In this document: in pieces, positions 23,237 to 32,819 of the stretch | How positions within the stretch are numbered: position 1 is the first letter of the stretch | Layout: the number at the start of each line of letters is the position of its first letter | Assembly (NCBI RefSeq): GCF_024181285.1 | Contig: NZ_CP051201.1 | Coordinates: 496,001 to 560,000 of the forward strand | Reading direction: 5' to 3' | Source of the DNA: Treponema sp. OMZ 790 | Lineage (GTDB): Bacteria; Spirochaetota; Spirochaetia; Treponematales; Treponemataceae | Length of the DNA stretch: 64,000 bases | Made by a program: the position numbers and the translations under genes | Notes under the pieces: model-generated | Databases searched by the model: none | Told to the model about the DNA's origin: nothing | The model's input: the letters and a program-made list of their open reading frames with translations, nothing else

Positions 23237-24568
23237 ATGAGAGCAACAGATATTATTATGAAAAAACGCGGAATAAAGGGGCAAAATCTTGAGCCCTTAA
23301 ACCGCAAAGAGATAGAATTTATTGTAAATTCTTATGTACGAGGAGAAATCCCCGAATACCAGATTTCGGCATGGCTTATGGCCGTGTATTTTAACGGAAT
23401 GACATTTGAAGAAACTGCAATTCTTACCGATGTTATGCTTCATTCGGGGAAGGTAATGGAGCTTTCAGGCCTTGAAGGACCCTTTGTCGATAAACATTCT
23501 ACCGGAGGGGTAGGGGATAAGCTTTCTCTTCCACTTGCACCCATTGTTGCGGCAAACGGCATTAAGGTTCCCATGATGAGCGGCCGGGCACTTGGGCATA
23601 CGGGCGGAACCCTCGATAAGCTTGAAGCCGTTACAGGTTACCGTACTAATCTTACGGAAACCGAATTTAGATCCTTTATAGAGAAAACCGGCTTTGCGAT
23701 GACGGGGCAGACGAAGGAAATTGTTCCTGCCGACCGCCTACTTTATGCGATGCGGGATGTTACGGCCACGGTCGAATCGGTTCCGCTTATTACTTCGAGC
23801 ATCCTTTCAAAAAAAGTTGCTGAAGGCTCCGAAGCTCTCATTTTCGACGTAAAATGCGGAAAAGGCGCCTTTATGAAGACCTTGGACGATGCGGAAGCTC
23901 TTGCAGTGAGTCTTGTAGGCACGGCTAAGGCGATGGGAAAAAAGGCAAGGGCTCTTATAACCAATATGAATGAACCCCTAGGCACCATGGCCGGAAACTT
24001 TTTAGAAATAGAAGAAACCATAGATATTCTAAAAGGGCAAGGTCCCGCCGACAGCACCGAGCTCACATTACAGTTGGCAGCCCACATGCTCATCCTTGGC
24101 GGCAAGGCAAAGGCTGAAGAAGAAGGCCTTGCTCTTGCAAAAGAAGCCGTAAGTTCAGGCAAGGCCTTGGAGCTTTTTATGCAAAACATAGAACTTCAGG
24201 GCGGTAATCCTAAGACCCTCATGGCCGAATATAAAACCCGCCGAAGCAAATTCTTTGAAGAATTGAGGGCCGAGGAGGACGGCTTTATCGAAAGCATAAA
24301 CGCCTTTGAGGTCGGAATGGCCGGCGTAAACCTCGGAGTCGGGAGAAACAAAACCACCGATCCCGTATGTTCCGATGCCGGAGTCGAAATTTTAAAGCAC
24401 AAGGGAGACTCGGTAAAAAAAGACGATCTTATAATGAGGGTCTACGGAAAGGATTCGGCTTCCGTTTCCGCTTCGATGCCCATATTGAAAAATGCCGTGG
24501 CATATTCCGATAAAGCTCCGCAAAAGGATAATCTTATTTTTAAAATTATCAAACAAGAAGATCTTTAA
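23237..24568 (+). CDS. deoA: Pyrimidine-nucleoside (thymidine) phosphorylase
   Basis: 443-residue glycosyltransferase that splits thymidine or uridine with phosphate to the free base and (deoxy)ribose-1-phosphate in nucleoside salvage. Seen: the family opening MRATDIIMKKRG, YQISAWLMAVYFNGM, the phosphate/substrate-binding DKHSTGGVGDKLSLPLAPIVAA, MMSGRALGHTGGTLDKLEAV, LLYAMRDVTATV and SSILSKKVAEGSEALIFDVKCGKGAFM. Thymidine phosphorylase (DeoA) and the broader Pdp form are not separable by eye. GGAG lies about 8 bases before ATG. It is controlled from a promoter at 23027 through the hairpin leader and is followed 27 bases later by recJ. Confidence 0.92.
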   Translation: MRATDIIMKKRGIKGQNLEPLNRKEIEFIVNSYVRGEIPEYQISAWLMAVYFNGMTFEETAILTDVMLHSGKVMELSGLEGPFVDKHSTGGVGDKLSLPLAPIVAANGIKVPMMSGRALGHTGGTLDKLEAVTGYRTNLTETEFRSFIEKTGFAMTGQTKEIVPADRLLYAMRDVTATVESVPLITSSILSKKVAEGSEALIFDVKCGKGAFMKTLDDAEALAVSLVGTAKAMGKKARALITNMNEPLGTMAGNFLEIEETIDILKGQGPADSTELTLQLAAHMLILGGKAKAEEEGLALAKEAVSSGKALELFMQNIELQGGNPKTLMAEYKTRRSKFFEELRAEEDGFIESINAFEVGMAGVNLGVGRNKTTDPVCSDAGVEILKHKGDSVKKDDLIMRVYGKDSASVSASMPILKNAVAYSDKAPQKDNLIFKIIKQEDL

Positions 24569-24595
24569 ATTTGAAAGCCCGCTGCGGAGAAAAAA

Positions 24596-26719
24596 ATGAA
24601 CTGGCAAAAAAAGGAAATCGGTCCCGAACTGGTAAACGAAATAAGAAGAAAATACGGCTGTGATCCCCTGACTTCGGCAATTTTGGTGCGCCGAGGAATT
24701 ATAGAAGGGAAGGATATTCTATTCTATCTGGAAGAGGACATGCGCTATCTTTACAGTCCCTTCCTCTTTAAGAACATGGAAGATGCTGTAGACCGTATTT
24801 TGGATGCAAAGGAAGAAGGAGAGAAGATCTTGATTTTCGGCGACAGGGATGTTGACGGTATTACAAGCACAACCCTTCTTTATGAAGCCCTAAAAGATCT
24901 GGGTCTTGATGTGTCATGGCGCATCCCTACCGGGGATGAAAGCTACGGTCTTTCTATTGAAGCTGTAGAAAAACATGCTGCAAATGACGGAACTCTTATC
25001 ATCACTGTGGACTGCGGCATTTCCAATTTTAAGGAAATAGAAAAAGCCAATAGTTTAGGCATTGATGTAATCGTGGTCGATCATCACACTCCGCAGGAGA
25101 CCTTACCGGATGCAGCCGTAATAATAAACTGTAAGGTTCCCGATTCGGGCTACCCCCACGAAAACCTGTCGGGCTGTGCAACGGCGTGGAAGCTCATCAC
25201 CGCCCTCCGCTTCGGAATGCAGCCCTTTTATAAACAGCAGGTTTCTCTTTTAAATGTAAGACCCGTAAATGACGCCTATTCGATTGAAGCCGTAAAACTT
25301 GTAAACATGGTTCAAATCGGAAAAATTACCGAAACCATCGTTCCCGGAATGCTTTCTTTTTCTGAAACAAGGCTCGGCTCTTTTTTAAACGGTCAGCAGA
25401 TCTTTGTGTGGGATGCCCCCTTGCAAAAAAAGCAGCTTAAAAACATCTTCGGAAACGGAATCGAATTTAATTTTTTTGATTTTCAGAGCGAGGTTGCAAA
25501 ACAGTTTCCGCAGATGGGAGACATGAGCCTCTTACGCTTAAAGGAATTTTCTACTATAGGAAAATACTACGAAGAAGCCCAATCGGAACTTGAAACCTTT
25601 AAAAATATCTTTATAACCTTTGTTCAGCAAAAAAACAATTTTTACGGAAAACGCGAGGCTTCCGAAATTCAGCTGGTTGCTCTTTCGACCCTTGCCGACC
25701 TCATGGAATTAACCGGGGAAAACCGCATCATAGTCAAGCAAGGCTTAAAAGAGATAAACAAAAAGCCCCGACTCGGTCTTGTAGACCTAATGGCCATGCA
25801 AAAACTATTGGGAGCACCCATAGGCACCGAAGACATAGCTTGGAACATCTCGCCCTTGGTAAATGCCTCAGGCAGGATGGGCCGGCCCGAAACGGCTATC
25901 GAGCTTTTTCTTGCTCAAGATTCGGGGGAAAGAACTGCTAAGGCCCAAGAAATATTTCAAATGAATGAAAATCGAAAAGCTCTCGGCTCTAAGGCTTGGG
26001 AAATTGCCCTGCCTCTGGCCGAAAAAAGCTTAAAGGAATATAACGAAAAATTGGTAGTTGCCGTCAGTGCGGAATTTCACCGCGGGATTACCGGAATCCT
26101 TGCGGGAAGATTGGCCGAATACTTTAAACTTCCGGCCCTTGCTATCTGTCTGATGCCTGACGGCAGTGCCGTAGCCTCCATAAGGTCAGCCAGAGGTTTC
26201 CGGCTCTTGGATTTTCTTGAGCCATACAGCGATCTTTTTTTGGATTACGGCGGACACAATTTTGCGGCAGGCTTCGGCATCGAGCAGGAAAAACTTGGAC
26301 AATTTTTGGAAAGGTTAAAGGAATTTTCCGGGGCAATGGAATTTGAAAATGATTCAAATTCCGAAACGCTTACAATTGATGCAGAGCTTCCGCATGATTA
26401 TTTAAAACCCGAGATCCTAAACTTGGTCGATAAATTTGAACCCTACGGCTGCAATTCTCCGGCCTTGACCTTTATGACAAAGAGGGTAAAGATTTTGAAT
26501 GCAAACATTATAGGCAAGGCCGAGCCCCTTCATCTGCGCTTTAACTTGGAATGCGGAAAATATAAGTGGAATGCTTTTTATTGGAAGTCTGCCGCGAAAC
26601 TTGGAACGGAATTTAAAGTCGGAGACTACGCCGATATAGTATTCAATGTATCCAAAAATTATTTTAACGGAGCCGTAACTCCTAAAATGGTAATACGGGA
26701 TTTAAAAAAAATAGATTAA
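24596..26719 (+). CDS. recJ: Single-stranded-DNA exonuclease RecJ
   Basis: 707-residue 5'-3' ssDNA exonuclease of the DHH family, acting in recombination and base-excision or mismatch repair. Seen: FGDRDVDGITSTTLLYEAL (motif I, residues ~80-98), VDCGISNFKEIEKAN, the DHH motif VVDHHTPQE (~162), a DHHA1 domain with ISPLVNASGRMGRPETAIEL, GITGILAGRLAEYFKLPA and DYGGHNFAAGFGI, and a C-terminal OB-like domain. It is longer than E. coli RecJ (577), with a spacer of ~150 residues before NASGRMG. GGAGAAAAAA precedes the ATG at short spacing. Cotranscribed with the phosphorylase upstream, by position. Confidence 0.92.
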   Translation: MNWQKKEIGPELVNEIRRKYGCDPLTSAILVRRGIIEGKDILFYLEEDMRYLYSPFLFKNMEDAVDRILDAKEEGEKILIFGDRDVDGITSTTLLYEALKDLGLDVSWRIPTGDESYGLSIEAVEKHAANDGTLIITVDCGISNFKEIEKANSLGIDVIVVDHHTPQETLPDAAVIINCKVPDSGYPHENLSGCATAWKLITALRFGMQPFYKQQVSLLNVRPVNDAYSIEAVKLVNMVQIGKITETIVPGMLSFSETRLGSFLNGQQIFVWDAPLQKKQLKNIFGNGIEFNFFDFQSEVAKQFPQMGDMSLLRLKEFSTIGKYYEEAQSELETFKNIFITFVQQKNNFYGKREASEIQLVALSTLADLMELTGENRIIVKQGLKEINKKPRLGLVDLMAMQKLLGAPIGTEDIAWNISPLVNASGRMGRPETAIELFLAQDSGERTAKAQEIFQMNENRKALGSKAWEIALPLAEKSLKEYNEKLVVAVSAEFHRGITGILAGRLAEYFKLPALAICLMPDGSAVASIRSARGFRLLDFLEPYSDLFLDYGGHNFAAGFGIEQEKLGQFLERLKEFSGAMEFENDSNSETLTIDAELPHDYLKPEILNLVDKFEPYGCNSPALTFMTKRVKILNANIIGKAEPLHLRFNLECGKYKWNAFYWKSAAKLGTEFKVGDYADIVFNVSKNYFNGAVTPKMVIRDLKKID

Positions 26720-26741
26720 CATAATTTTTAAGGATGATAAA

Positions 26742-27689
26742 ATGTTAAAAAAAAAGCTGTGTGTGTTTACCTTTTTTTGTTTTCTGTTTGGTCTTTATGC
26801 ATCGGGAAAAACAGAGGTTTTAGAAAACGAGCAAGGTGCAAAATCCGAAAAACCTCTCTATATTGTTTCAATGCCGGTAAGCGGAGAGCAGGGTTCTTTT
26901 TTTAACGTTAAATTTAAAGCCGCACGAAAAATAGAAAAAGCATGGATTACTATTTATAATTCCGAAGAAAAAAAAGTACAAACCATCAATGCCTTTCCTG
27001 TCGATAAATCGGAAAAAGAATGGGCTGCTATTGCCGTTGTTGCCGTTTGGTGGAAAAGCGGTAAATGGAAGATTCGCACTCATCTTATAATCGAAGGAGC
27101 TCTTTTTGAGGAAGATAGGGATTTTGAAGTTTTGGAAAAAGAATTTAAGGAATTTGTAATGAAGTTAAGCGCCAAAAATACCAAAATTTTAAAAGATAAA
27201 AGCCCGAAAAAAAGAGAGCAAAGAAACAGATTTGTAGAAGTTTTAAAGGTGCAAAACTTTGAAAGCCTTTATTTTAAAGGCCCGTTTAAGATGCCGTTTA
27301 AAATCAAAAGAATAAGCTCAACCTTTGCCGAAAAGCGTACCTCAAAATACACTGACGGAAAAACCTCTGTAAGCCGGCATTGGGGAGTCGATTATCCTGC
27401 TCCTATCGGAACGCCGATTTTTGCTCCCGGCACTGGAAAGGTTGTGCTTGCAGAAAACAGGATTGTCACCGGATGGACGCTTGTGATGGAACACGCTCCT
27501 GCCGTTTACACAATCTATTATCATCTCAACAAGATTCACGTAAAAGAAGGCGATTTTATAAGCCAAGGCGAAAAAATTGCCGACATCGGAACTACGGGCT
27601 TTTCTACAGGCCCTCATCTTCACTGGGAACTGCGGATAAACGAAATTCCTGCCGATCCCGAACTTCTCCTGACAAAAGAATTATTTTAG
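26742..27689 (+). CDS. M23-family (LytM-type) peptidase, exported
   Basis: 315 residues with an N-terminal signal peptide (KKKLCVFTFFCFLFGLYASG, no lipobox at the cleavage site) and a C-terminal M23 zinc peptidase domain. Metal and catalytic motifs are visible: HWGVDYPAPIGTPIFAPGTG (HxxxD, about residues 210-230) and GPHLHWELRIN (HxH, ~290). It probably cuts peptidoglycan cross-bridges or activates an amidase in the periplasm. The middle region (30-190) has an immunoglobulin-like strand pattern and is unassigned. AAGGATG lies about 8 bases before the ATG, 22 bases after recJ, so it is likely the last gene of that operon. Both catalytic motifs are intact, so it should be active. Confidence 0.9.
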   Translation: MLKKKLCVFTFFCFLFGLYASGKTEVLENEQGAKSEKPLYIVSMPVSGEQGSFFNVKFKAARKIEKAWITIYNSEEKKVQTINAFPVDKSEKEWAAIAVVAVWWKSGKWKIRTHLIIEGALFEEDRDFEVLEKEFKEFVMKLSAKNTKILKDKSPKKREQRNRFVEVLKVQNFESLYFKGPFKMPFKIKRISSTFAEKRTSKYTDGKTSVSRHWGVDYPAPIGTPIFAPGTGKVVLAENRIVTGWTLVMEHAPAVYTIYYHLNKIHVKEGDFISQGEKIADIGTTGFSTGPHLHWELRINEIPADPELLLTKELF

Positions 27690-27717
27690 GGTTTTATGGT
27701 TATATAGCTACATAGTA

Positions 27718-27746
27718 TTGACAAAAAGTTTTTAATCTCTTATACT
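27718..27746 (+). promoter_or_regulatory. Promoter of the 27766 lipoprotein gene
   Basis: TTGACA (27718-27723), 17-base spacer, TATACT (27741-27746). Confidence 0.85.
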
Positions 27747-27765
27747 ATTTTTTGTGAGGTACTAT

Positions 27766-29313
27766 ATGAAAAATCTAAAATCTTTTATTTTATTTACCCT
27801 TTTGGGTACCGTTGCGCCCGTCCTTATAATGTCTTGCGTAAATAGAGACGAAAAGGATATTATAGCATTAAAAAAATTGTCCACAGAAAGAGCCGAAAAA
27901 TCCATTAAGCAATTTGAAGACGAATATTTTATGACCGGAGATATAGAAAAAAATGGTTCGGTTATATTTGATGCCCAAATTAAAAACTTTAAAAATACGT
28001 TTAAAGAAAATTCGGATAGCAAAAAGCCTTTCAACGCTGCTTCTATTGAGAATCTTATCAAAAACAAAGTCGGCTTAAATTTTACCTTTATCAATGATCA
28101 AAAGGAGAAAGCCCTTTTTTATTCTTATGGTGTTAAAGTAGGTCCGGGCATGTCTGAATTGCCTATTTTTGTTATGAAATTCGGTAACAAAAATATTGAA
28201 GCAGCGAGTCCCTTTTTTAAGGACAGTACATTTTATATACCGTCAAACGGCATAGGTAAATTTTTAGCTCTTGTTTCTCCGAAAAATTTCCTTTCATTTT
28301 TTAATATGGATTTTTCCTATAATGAAATGAAAAACATGATGACAATGCAGCTTGACAGACATTCTAAAAAAAGATACTTAAATGCCGAAAAAGCTCTTTA
28401 TAAAAAAGCCGATATAAAAAAGACCGATTCGGGATATGAAATTACTTTTAACAATGAACAGCTAAAACAAATTCCTTCTCTTATTTGGTATGCCTTAAAA
28501 AACGATAACCGCTTAAAATTAATGTTGAGCATGTATGAAGATATTCTTACAAAAGAAATAATGGATAGTTTTTCAGAAAATATTTCGCCTGAAAAAATGA
28601 CTCTTCCTGAAGGCTTCCGTATTACTGAAGAAATAATTGTAAAAGACGGATTGATTTCGAAGGATATGTTTACAATTTTTGTAGAAAATAGGCCTGTAGC
28701 TAAATTAAGCTACGAAATTGAAGACTATGATTATGTTTTAAATAATTTAATTGCAAGTATAGAACTTTTTAGTGATGTAGATTCTTCTTCCCATACTATC
28801 ACATTTACAAGCAGGGGGGAATCAAACGAAAATAAAGCCGATTTTATGATAAATATGTGGCTTTCTGCTAATGATTCGATGAGTGAAGATTTGATACTAG
28901 GAGCTCTAAATTATTCCATACTGATAGATAAAACAAAGCAGTCGGATAATTTTAAAGCTTCAATGAATTTTGCTTTCCCAAAAATGGTTCCCGTATATTC
29001 GGAGGAAGGTTATGATGATGATAAGATGGAAATAATGCAAATGTTTGTTTCAGGCAGCTTTAATAAGAAGAGTGCCGATACTGTGGAATTTGGTATTGAT
29101 AAAATAAGCTTAAATTCTTCTAAAGAAATGGGCGGGGGAAGTCTTGACGTTGAGCTTGACTCAAAAATGCTTATCACTAATAAGATTATAAAGAAGATAG
29201 ACATGCCTAAAGACAGGGTGAATGTGCTCGAAATGAGTGCTGAGGAGTGGACAAAAATCAAAGATGAGTTTATGATGAAAATTGAAGAGATGTCCAAGGG
29301 GTATGCAAAATAA
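27766..29313 (+). CDS. Lipoprotein of unknown function
   Basis: 515 residues with a typical spirochaete lipoprotein signal: two Lys-rich residues, a hydrophobic core and LIMSC (Cys24). The rest is hydrophilic, rich in Lys, Asn, Ser and Asp, with alternating strand patterns (for example FSDVDSSSHTITFTSRGE and SLDVELDSKMLITNK) that suggest a beta-rich fold, and a helical C terminus. I recognise no family. The start at 27766 follows GTGAGG; an ATG four codons upstream lies before that site. It has a strong promoter and is followed after 24 bases by the ParB-domain gene, so the two may share a transcript. A periplasmic or surface location is inferred. Confidence 0.85.
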   Translation: MKNLKSFILFTLLGTVAPVLIMSCVNRDEKDIIALKKLSTERAEKSIKQFEDEYFMTGDIEKNGSVIFDAQIKNFKNTFKENSDSKKPFNAASIENLIKNKVGLNFTFINDQKEKALFYSYGVKVGPGMSELPIFVMKFGNKNIEAASPFFKDSTFYIPSNGIGKFLALVSPKNFLSFFNMDFSYNEMKNMMTMQLDRHSKKRYLNAEKALYKKADIKKTDSGYEITFNNEQLKQIPSLIWYALKNDNRLKLMLSMYEDILTKEIMDSFSENISPEKMTLPEGFRITEEIIVKDGLISKDMFTIFVENRPVAKLSYEIEDYDYVLNNLIASIELFSDVDSSSHTITFTSRGESNENKADFMINMWLSANDSMSEDLILGALNYSILIDKTKQSDNFKASMNFAFPKMVPVYSEEGYDDDKMEIMQMFVSGSFNKKSADTVEFGIDKISLNSSKEMGGGSLDVELDSKMLITNKIIKKIDMPKDRVNVLEMSAEEWTKIKDEFMMKIEEMSKGYAK

Positions 29314-29337
29314 AATCCCTTGAGACAAGGAGGATTT

Positions 29338-29739
29338 ATGCAAATTCCTATAGATGAGATAAAACTAAGGCAAAGAGCTCGAAAAGAATTTATAGAAATT
29401 GAAGAACTGGCAGAGAGCTTAAACCGTGTCGGGCTTTTAAATCCGATTATTGTGGATCAAAATAAGGTTCTTATCGCCGGTCAAAGACGATTGGAAGCTG
29501 CAAAAAAACTGGGCTGGAAAACCATAGAAGCCAGAGTGCTTTCTGTAGAAGATGAAAGCCTTGCTCTCGATATCGAAATCGAAGAGAATGTTCAAAGACA
29601 GCAGTTTTCAAATGAAGAACTTTTAAATGCCTTTACTCGTCTTAACCGTTTAAAAAATCCCGGATTTTTTGTAAGGCTATGGCGTGCCATAAAAGCTTTT
29701 TTTAGAAAAATATTCGGGAAAAAAACGGAACTTCAGTGA
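29338..29739 (+). CDS. Small ParB/Srx-domain protein with amphipathic C terminus
   Basis: 133 residues. Residues 1-95 form a ParB N-terminal nuclease-like domain: IPIDEIKLRQRARKEF, the box VGLLNPIIVDQN, and VLIAGQRRLEAAKKLGWKTI (the GxRR nucleotide-binding motif), then IEENVQRQQFS. The HTH and centromere-binding parts of true ParB are missing. The C terminus (FFVRLWRAIKAFFRKIFGKK) is a basic amphipathic helix that could bind membrane or DNA. Start chosen at 29338 after AAGGAGG. It is not a chromosome-partition ParB because no parA or HTH is present; the function is unknown. A strong terminator follows. Confidence 0.85.
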   Translation: MQIPIDEIKLRQRARKEFIEIEELAESLNRVGLLNPIIVDQNKVLIAGQRRLEAAKKLGWKTIEARVLSVEDESLALDIEIEENVQRQQFSNEELLNAFTRLNRLKNPGFFVRLWRAIKAFFRKIFGKKTELQ

Positions 29740-29787
29740 AAGTATAGAATTTTAAAATAATGATTTATTTTTGAAAACGATAAAAAA

Positions 29788-29812
29788 CCTCCCCGAAAAG
29801 GGAGGCTTTTTT
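29788..29812. terminator. Bidirectional terminator
   Basis: CCTCCC (29788-29793) pairs with GGGAGG (29800-29805), with an A run before and a T run after. It separates the convergent ParB-like and acyl-CoA synthetase genes. Confidence 0.85.
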
Positions 29813-31470
29813 TATTCTTCTTTTTTTGTTTCTTCATTTTGAGATTTCCCGTGACGGAGGGCATAAAGATAGCGCTTTATTTTTTGGCTTGCAGTTTTTT
29901 CGAATTCATCTACAAGTTCGATTTTATCTATCTTTGAAAACTTGTTTACCTTTGAGTTGACAAAAAATCTTATCTCGTTTAAAACCTCTTCTCGTTTATG
30001 CATTATCGCATTGGAAATTTCGGAAACTGCATCTCCTATCGCATCCTGCAAACGGACATAGGCGACAAGAGAGGTGTTTTCGCCTTCAACAACAAGGGCT
30101 TCCGACACAAGGGGGTGCTGGTTTAAGACAAATTCTATATCTTCAGGATAAATATTTTCTCCCGAAGCTCCTAAAATCATATTCTTGGATCTTCCTCTTA
30201 AACTTATCCGGCCCTTATCGTCCATAACACAGAGGTCGCCTGTTTTAAACCAGCCGTCTTCCGTAAAGGCTTCTTTTGTTAAATCCAGGGCATTGTAATA
30301 GCCTTGCATAACGTTAGGTCCTTTTACCCGGAGTTCCCCGACTCCTGTTTGCGGATTCTTATCTCCTATCATTATTTCGACTCCGGGAAGATTAACTCCT
30401 ATTACCCCGGGAATAGTTTTGTAAACTGCGGAGTAGGCTACCAAGGGTGAAGTTTCGGTAAGGCCGTAACCTATTGCGTAAGGAAATTTTGCATCAACCA
30501 TAAACTGCTCAACTACAGGATCGGTTTTTGAGCCTCCTATGCCGAAAAATTTAAGACGTCCGCCGAAGGTTTTCTTAAGCTTTTTTCCTGCTTTACGGCA
30601 CAAAAATTTTCTTCCAATTTTTGTGCCGTAAATCTTTTTTATAAGAGGACTTGCATTGAAAGCCGGTAAAATCTTTTGCTTGTATATTTTTTCGATTACA
30701 ATCGGAACGGTCAGCATAAAATGCGGCCTTACCTTTTGAAGAGCGGGCAGTAGGTTCCGAGGAACAGGCGGGCCTTCAAGATAGTAGATGCAGGCTCCGT
30801 TTAATATAAACATTAAAAAGCCTATTGTAAACTCATAAACATGAGACATCGGTAAGATTGATAAGGCTGCCTCATATTGGTTTATGCGTTGACAGTGTTG
30901 GCCTGCAATAGCCGTAAAAATAAGGTTCTTATGTGTAAGGACAACGCCCTTGGAACGGCCTGTAGTGCCCGATGTATAAATAATGGAAGCTATATCCTCC
31001 TCATTTGACTCATATTCGGGAACAGGACTATCCGTTTTTATTTCTCCCTTTTTTACGGAAAAATCTTCTATGTTGATTATAATATCGAGTTCTTCGGTGT
31101 TGCTTAATTTTGCCAAAAGTTTTTCTCCTGCAAAAATAGCTTTTGCTTCCGAATGCTTGATACAGGAAGAGGCTTCATTTTCGTTAAAATCCGGCAAGAG
31201 AGGAACGGCAACAGCACCGAGTGTAACTATGGCAAAATATGAAACAGCCCATTGAGGAGAGCTTGTGCTGAAAATTGCTACCTTATCGCGAGGCTTTATA
31301 CCCAACGAATGCAATAGTGCTTTTATTGAGTTTACTTTTTCGTTTAGTTCTTTATAAGTTATGGGCGTACCGGATACATATGAAAGAGCGGGTCTGTTAT
31401 GAAATTTCAAGACCGAATTTTTTAATAAGGCTGAAAATGTGTATTTCCCGATATCGTCAATTGTCTGCAT
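29812..31470 (-). CDS. Long-chain acyl-CoA synthetase / AMP-dependent ligase
   Basis: 552-residue ANL-superfamily enzyme that activates a fatty acid with ATP and CoA. Seen: the AMP-binding motif IIYTSGTTGRSKGVVLTHKNL (about residues 166-186), YGLTETSPLVAYS (~335), GWFKTGDLCVMDDKGRISLRGRSKNMI (~405-430) and GENIYPEDIEFVLNQ, with the C-terminal catalytic lysine region KIDKIELVDEFEKTASQKIKR. Spirochaetes rely on host or scavenged fatty acids, so uptake and activation are the likely role; chain length is not known. ATG with GGAGG six bases upstream. A possible promoter lies at 31511-31540. No companion genes in the same transcript are evident. Confidence 0.9.
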   Translation of the reverse strand: MQTIDDIGKYTFSALLKNSVLKFHNRPALSYVSGTPITYKELNEKVNSIKALLHSLGIKPRDKVAIFSTSSPQWAVSYFAIVTLGAVAVPLLPDFNENEASSCIKHSEAKAIFAGEKLLAKLSNTEELDIIINIEDFSVKKGEIKTDSPVPEYESNEEDIASIIYTSGTTGRSKGVVLTHKNLIFTAIAGQHCQRINQYEAALSILPMSHVYEFTIGFLMFILNGACIYYLEGPPVPRNLLPALQKVRPHFMLTVPIVIEKIYKQKILPAFNASPLIKKIYGTKIGRKFLCRKAGKKLKKTFGGRLKFFGIGGSKTDPVVEQFMVDAKFPYAIGYGLTETSPLVAYSAVYKTIPGVIGVNLPGVEIMIGDKNPQTGVGELRVKGPNVMQGYYNALDLTKEAFTEDGWFKTGDLCVMDDKGRISLRGRSKNMILGASGENIYPEDIEFVLNQHPLVSEALVVEGENTSLVAYVRLQDAIGDAVSEISNAIMHKREEVLNEIRFFVNSKVNKFSKIDKIELVDEFEKTASQKIKRYLYALRHGKSQNEETKKEE

Positions 31471-31510
31471 AGATCCTCCGTGAGAAATTTACAAGGGCAT
31501 TAGGTTTTTA

Positions 31511-31540
31511 AGTATGCCCCGTTTCCACTTAATAAGACAA
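31511..31540 (-). promoter_or_regulatory. Probable promoter of the acyl-CoA synthetase gene
   Basis: Minus strand: TTGTCT (31540-31535), 18-base spacer, CATACT (31516-31511). Confidence 0.5.
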
Positions 31541-31564
31541 CCCAGCTTCAATAAGGTTGCATTT

Positions 31565-32809
31565 TTATTGATTTTTATACCATTCCGCTATTTTTTTGTT
31601 AAGTGACGGAATAGAGGCAGGATAAAGAGATGTATTACAAGCATCCTTTAAATAGGGGATTAGGATTTCTTTTTTTAACATCGGCCAGTTGCTCGGTAAA
31701 ATATGAGGAGCATAAAAGCTCTGGGTTTGAGGCAGGTGTGCCAGCAAAAGAGGGTAGTATCGGGGAAAAAGTTTTTCGGTTACTTGGCGCAGGGCCGAGA
31801 AACCTCCTGCAAGGCCGAAAGCACTTATCATTAAGTCCATCTCGTTGGCTCGGTTTAAAAGCTGCTCTTGGGTTTTGACTTGGAAAAACCAAATGAAAAA
31901 GGCTTCAGCTGCTTTTGCATTTTTTGCCTTACTGCAAATTCCTCCGTATAAAATATCGTCCTTTAGAGGAGTCTTTCCGTTAAAAGCAAGCCACCTAAAA
32001 TCTATGTTTTCCAACCGTTTTTGAGGTGTAGAAAAAAGCTCTTCACTGGAAGCATAATAAAAAAGACATTTGCCGTTTTTGACAAGAACATAGGGAGAAT
32101 CGTACAGATATTTAAATTTAAAGTCATCTTCGGCTGCAGCTGATGTATTTACCTCAGAGCTCCAATCCCGTATATAATTTATTGCATTTTGAAGGGATTT
32201 GTCGTTCCACGAAAAAAAATCTTTTTCTTCTTCAAATGAAGCATTGAAGCCCTTTGTATTCATGTATAAAAAATCGTCTGACCAGCGGGGCGAAAAACCC
32301 ATTGCGGTATAATTTCCTCTATTAGCCTTGTTGAATTTAATCGAAAAATCTCTTATCTCGTCAGGCGAAATTGAAAAATCGCTCTTTGTTTTAAATTTAT
32401 TTGCAGAAGAAAAAATAATCATCGGTAAGTTAAAGCTTATCGGCAATAGATATTGATTGCCGGAAATATTTCCCAAGTTTAAGAGCTCGGGATAAAAATC
32501 ATTTTTGTTTATCTTTTTTTCTCCGAACAGATTATTTATTTTTCTGAACTTTACCCTGGCGGATTTACCTTTAAGCCATGCTCCGATAACTATGTCGGGC
32601 TGAACATCAGTATTTATAAGGGCATCAACGGGATCCTTTTTATATTCTACGATAATTTTATGTTCGTTCTGCGAATTATTAAATAATTCACAATACGAAA
32701 CAAACTCGGCTCTGTCCGTCCAGATAACCGCTATCTTATCTTCTTCATTTTTTACACAGGATGTAAAAATTATTGCTGCAAGTGTCAAAAATAAAATATA
32801 TTTTTTCAT
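31565..32809 (-). CDS. Extracellular solute-binding lipoprotein-like protein
   Basis: 414 residues with a lipoprotein signal (LAAIIFTSC, Cys18) followed by a bacterial extracellular solute-binding (family 1-like) fold: IAVIWTDRAEFVSYCELFN, DIVIGAWLKGK, YLLPISFNLPMIIFSS, and AAEAFFIWFFQVKTQEQLLNRA. Such proteins usually deliver sugars or peptides to ABC permeases, but no permease or ATPase genes are adjacent. It is the last gene of a three-gene minus-strand run (CpXC protein, propeller protein, this one) with a 10-base gap before it, so it may serve that pair rather than transport. The substrate is unknown. Confidence 0.82.
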   Translation of the reverse strand: MKKYILFLTLAAIIFTSCVKNEEDKIAVIWTDRAEFVSYCELFNNSQNEHKIIVEYKKDPVDALINTDVQPDIVIGAWLKGKSARVKFRKINNLFGEKKINKNDFYPELLNLGNISGNQYLLPISFNLPMIIFSSANKFKTKSDFSISPDEIRDFSIKFNKANRGNYTAMGFSPRWSDDFLYMNTKGFNASFEEEKDFFSWNDKSLQNAINYIRDWSSEVNTSAAAEDDFKFKYLYDSPYVLVKNGKCLFYYASSEELFSTPQKRLENIDFRWLAFNGKTPLKDDILYGGICSKAKNAKAAEAFFIWFFQVKTQEQLLNRANEMDLMISAFGLAGGFSALRQVTEKLFPRYYPLLLAHLPQTQSFYAPHILPSNWPMLKKEILIPYLKDACNTSLYPASIPSLNKKIAEWYKNQ

Positions 32810-32819
32810 AAATTTTCTC

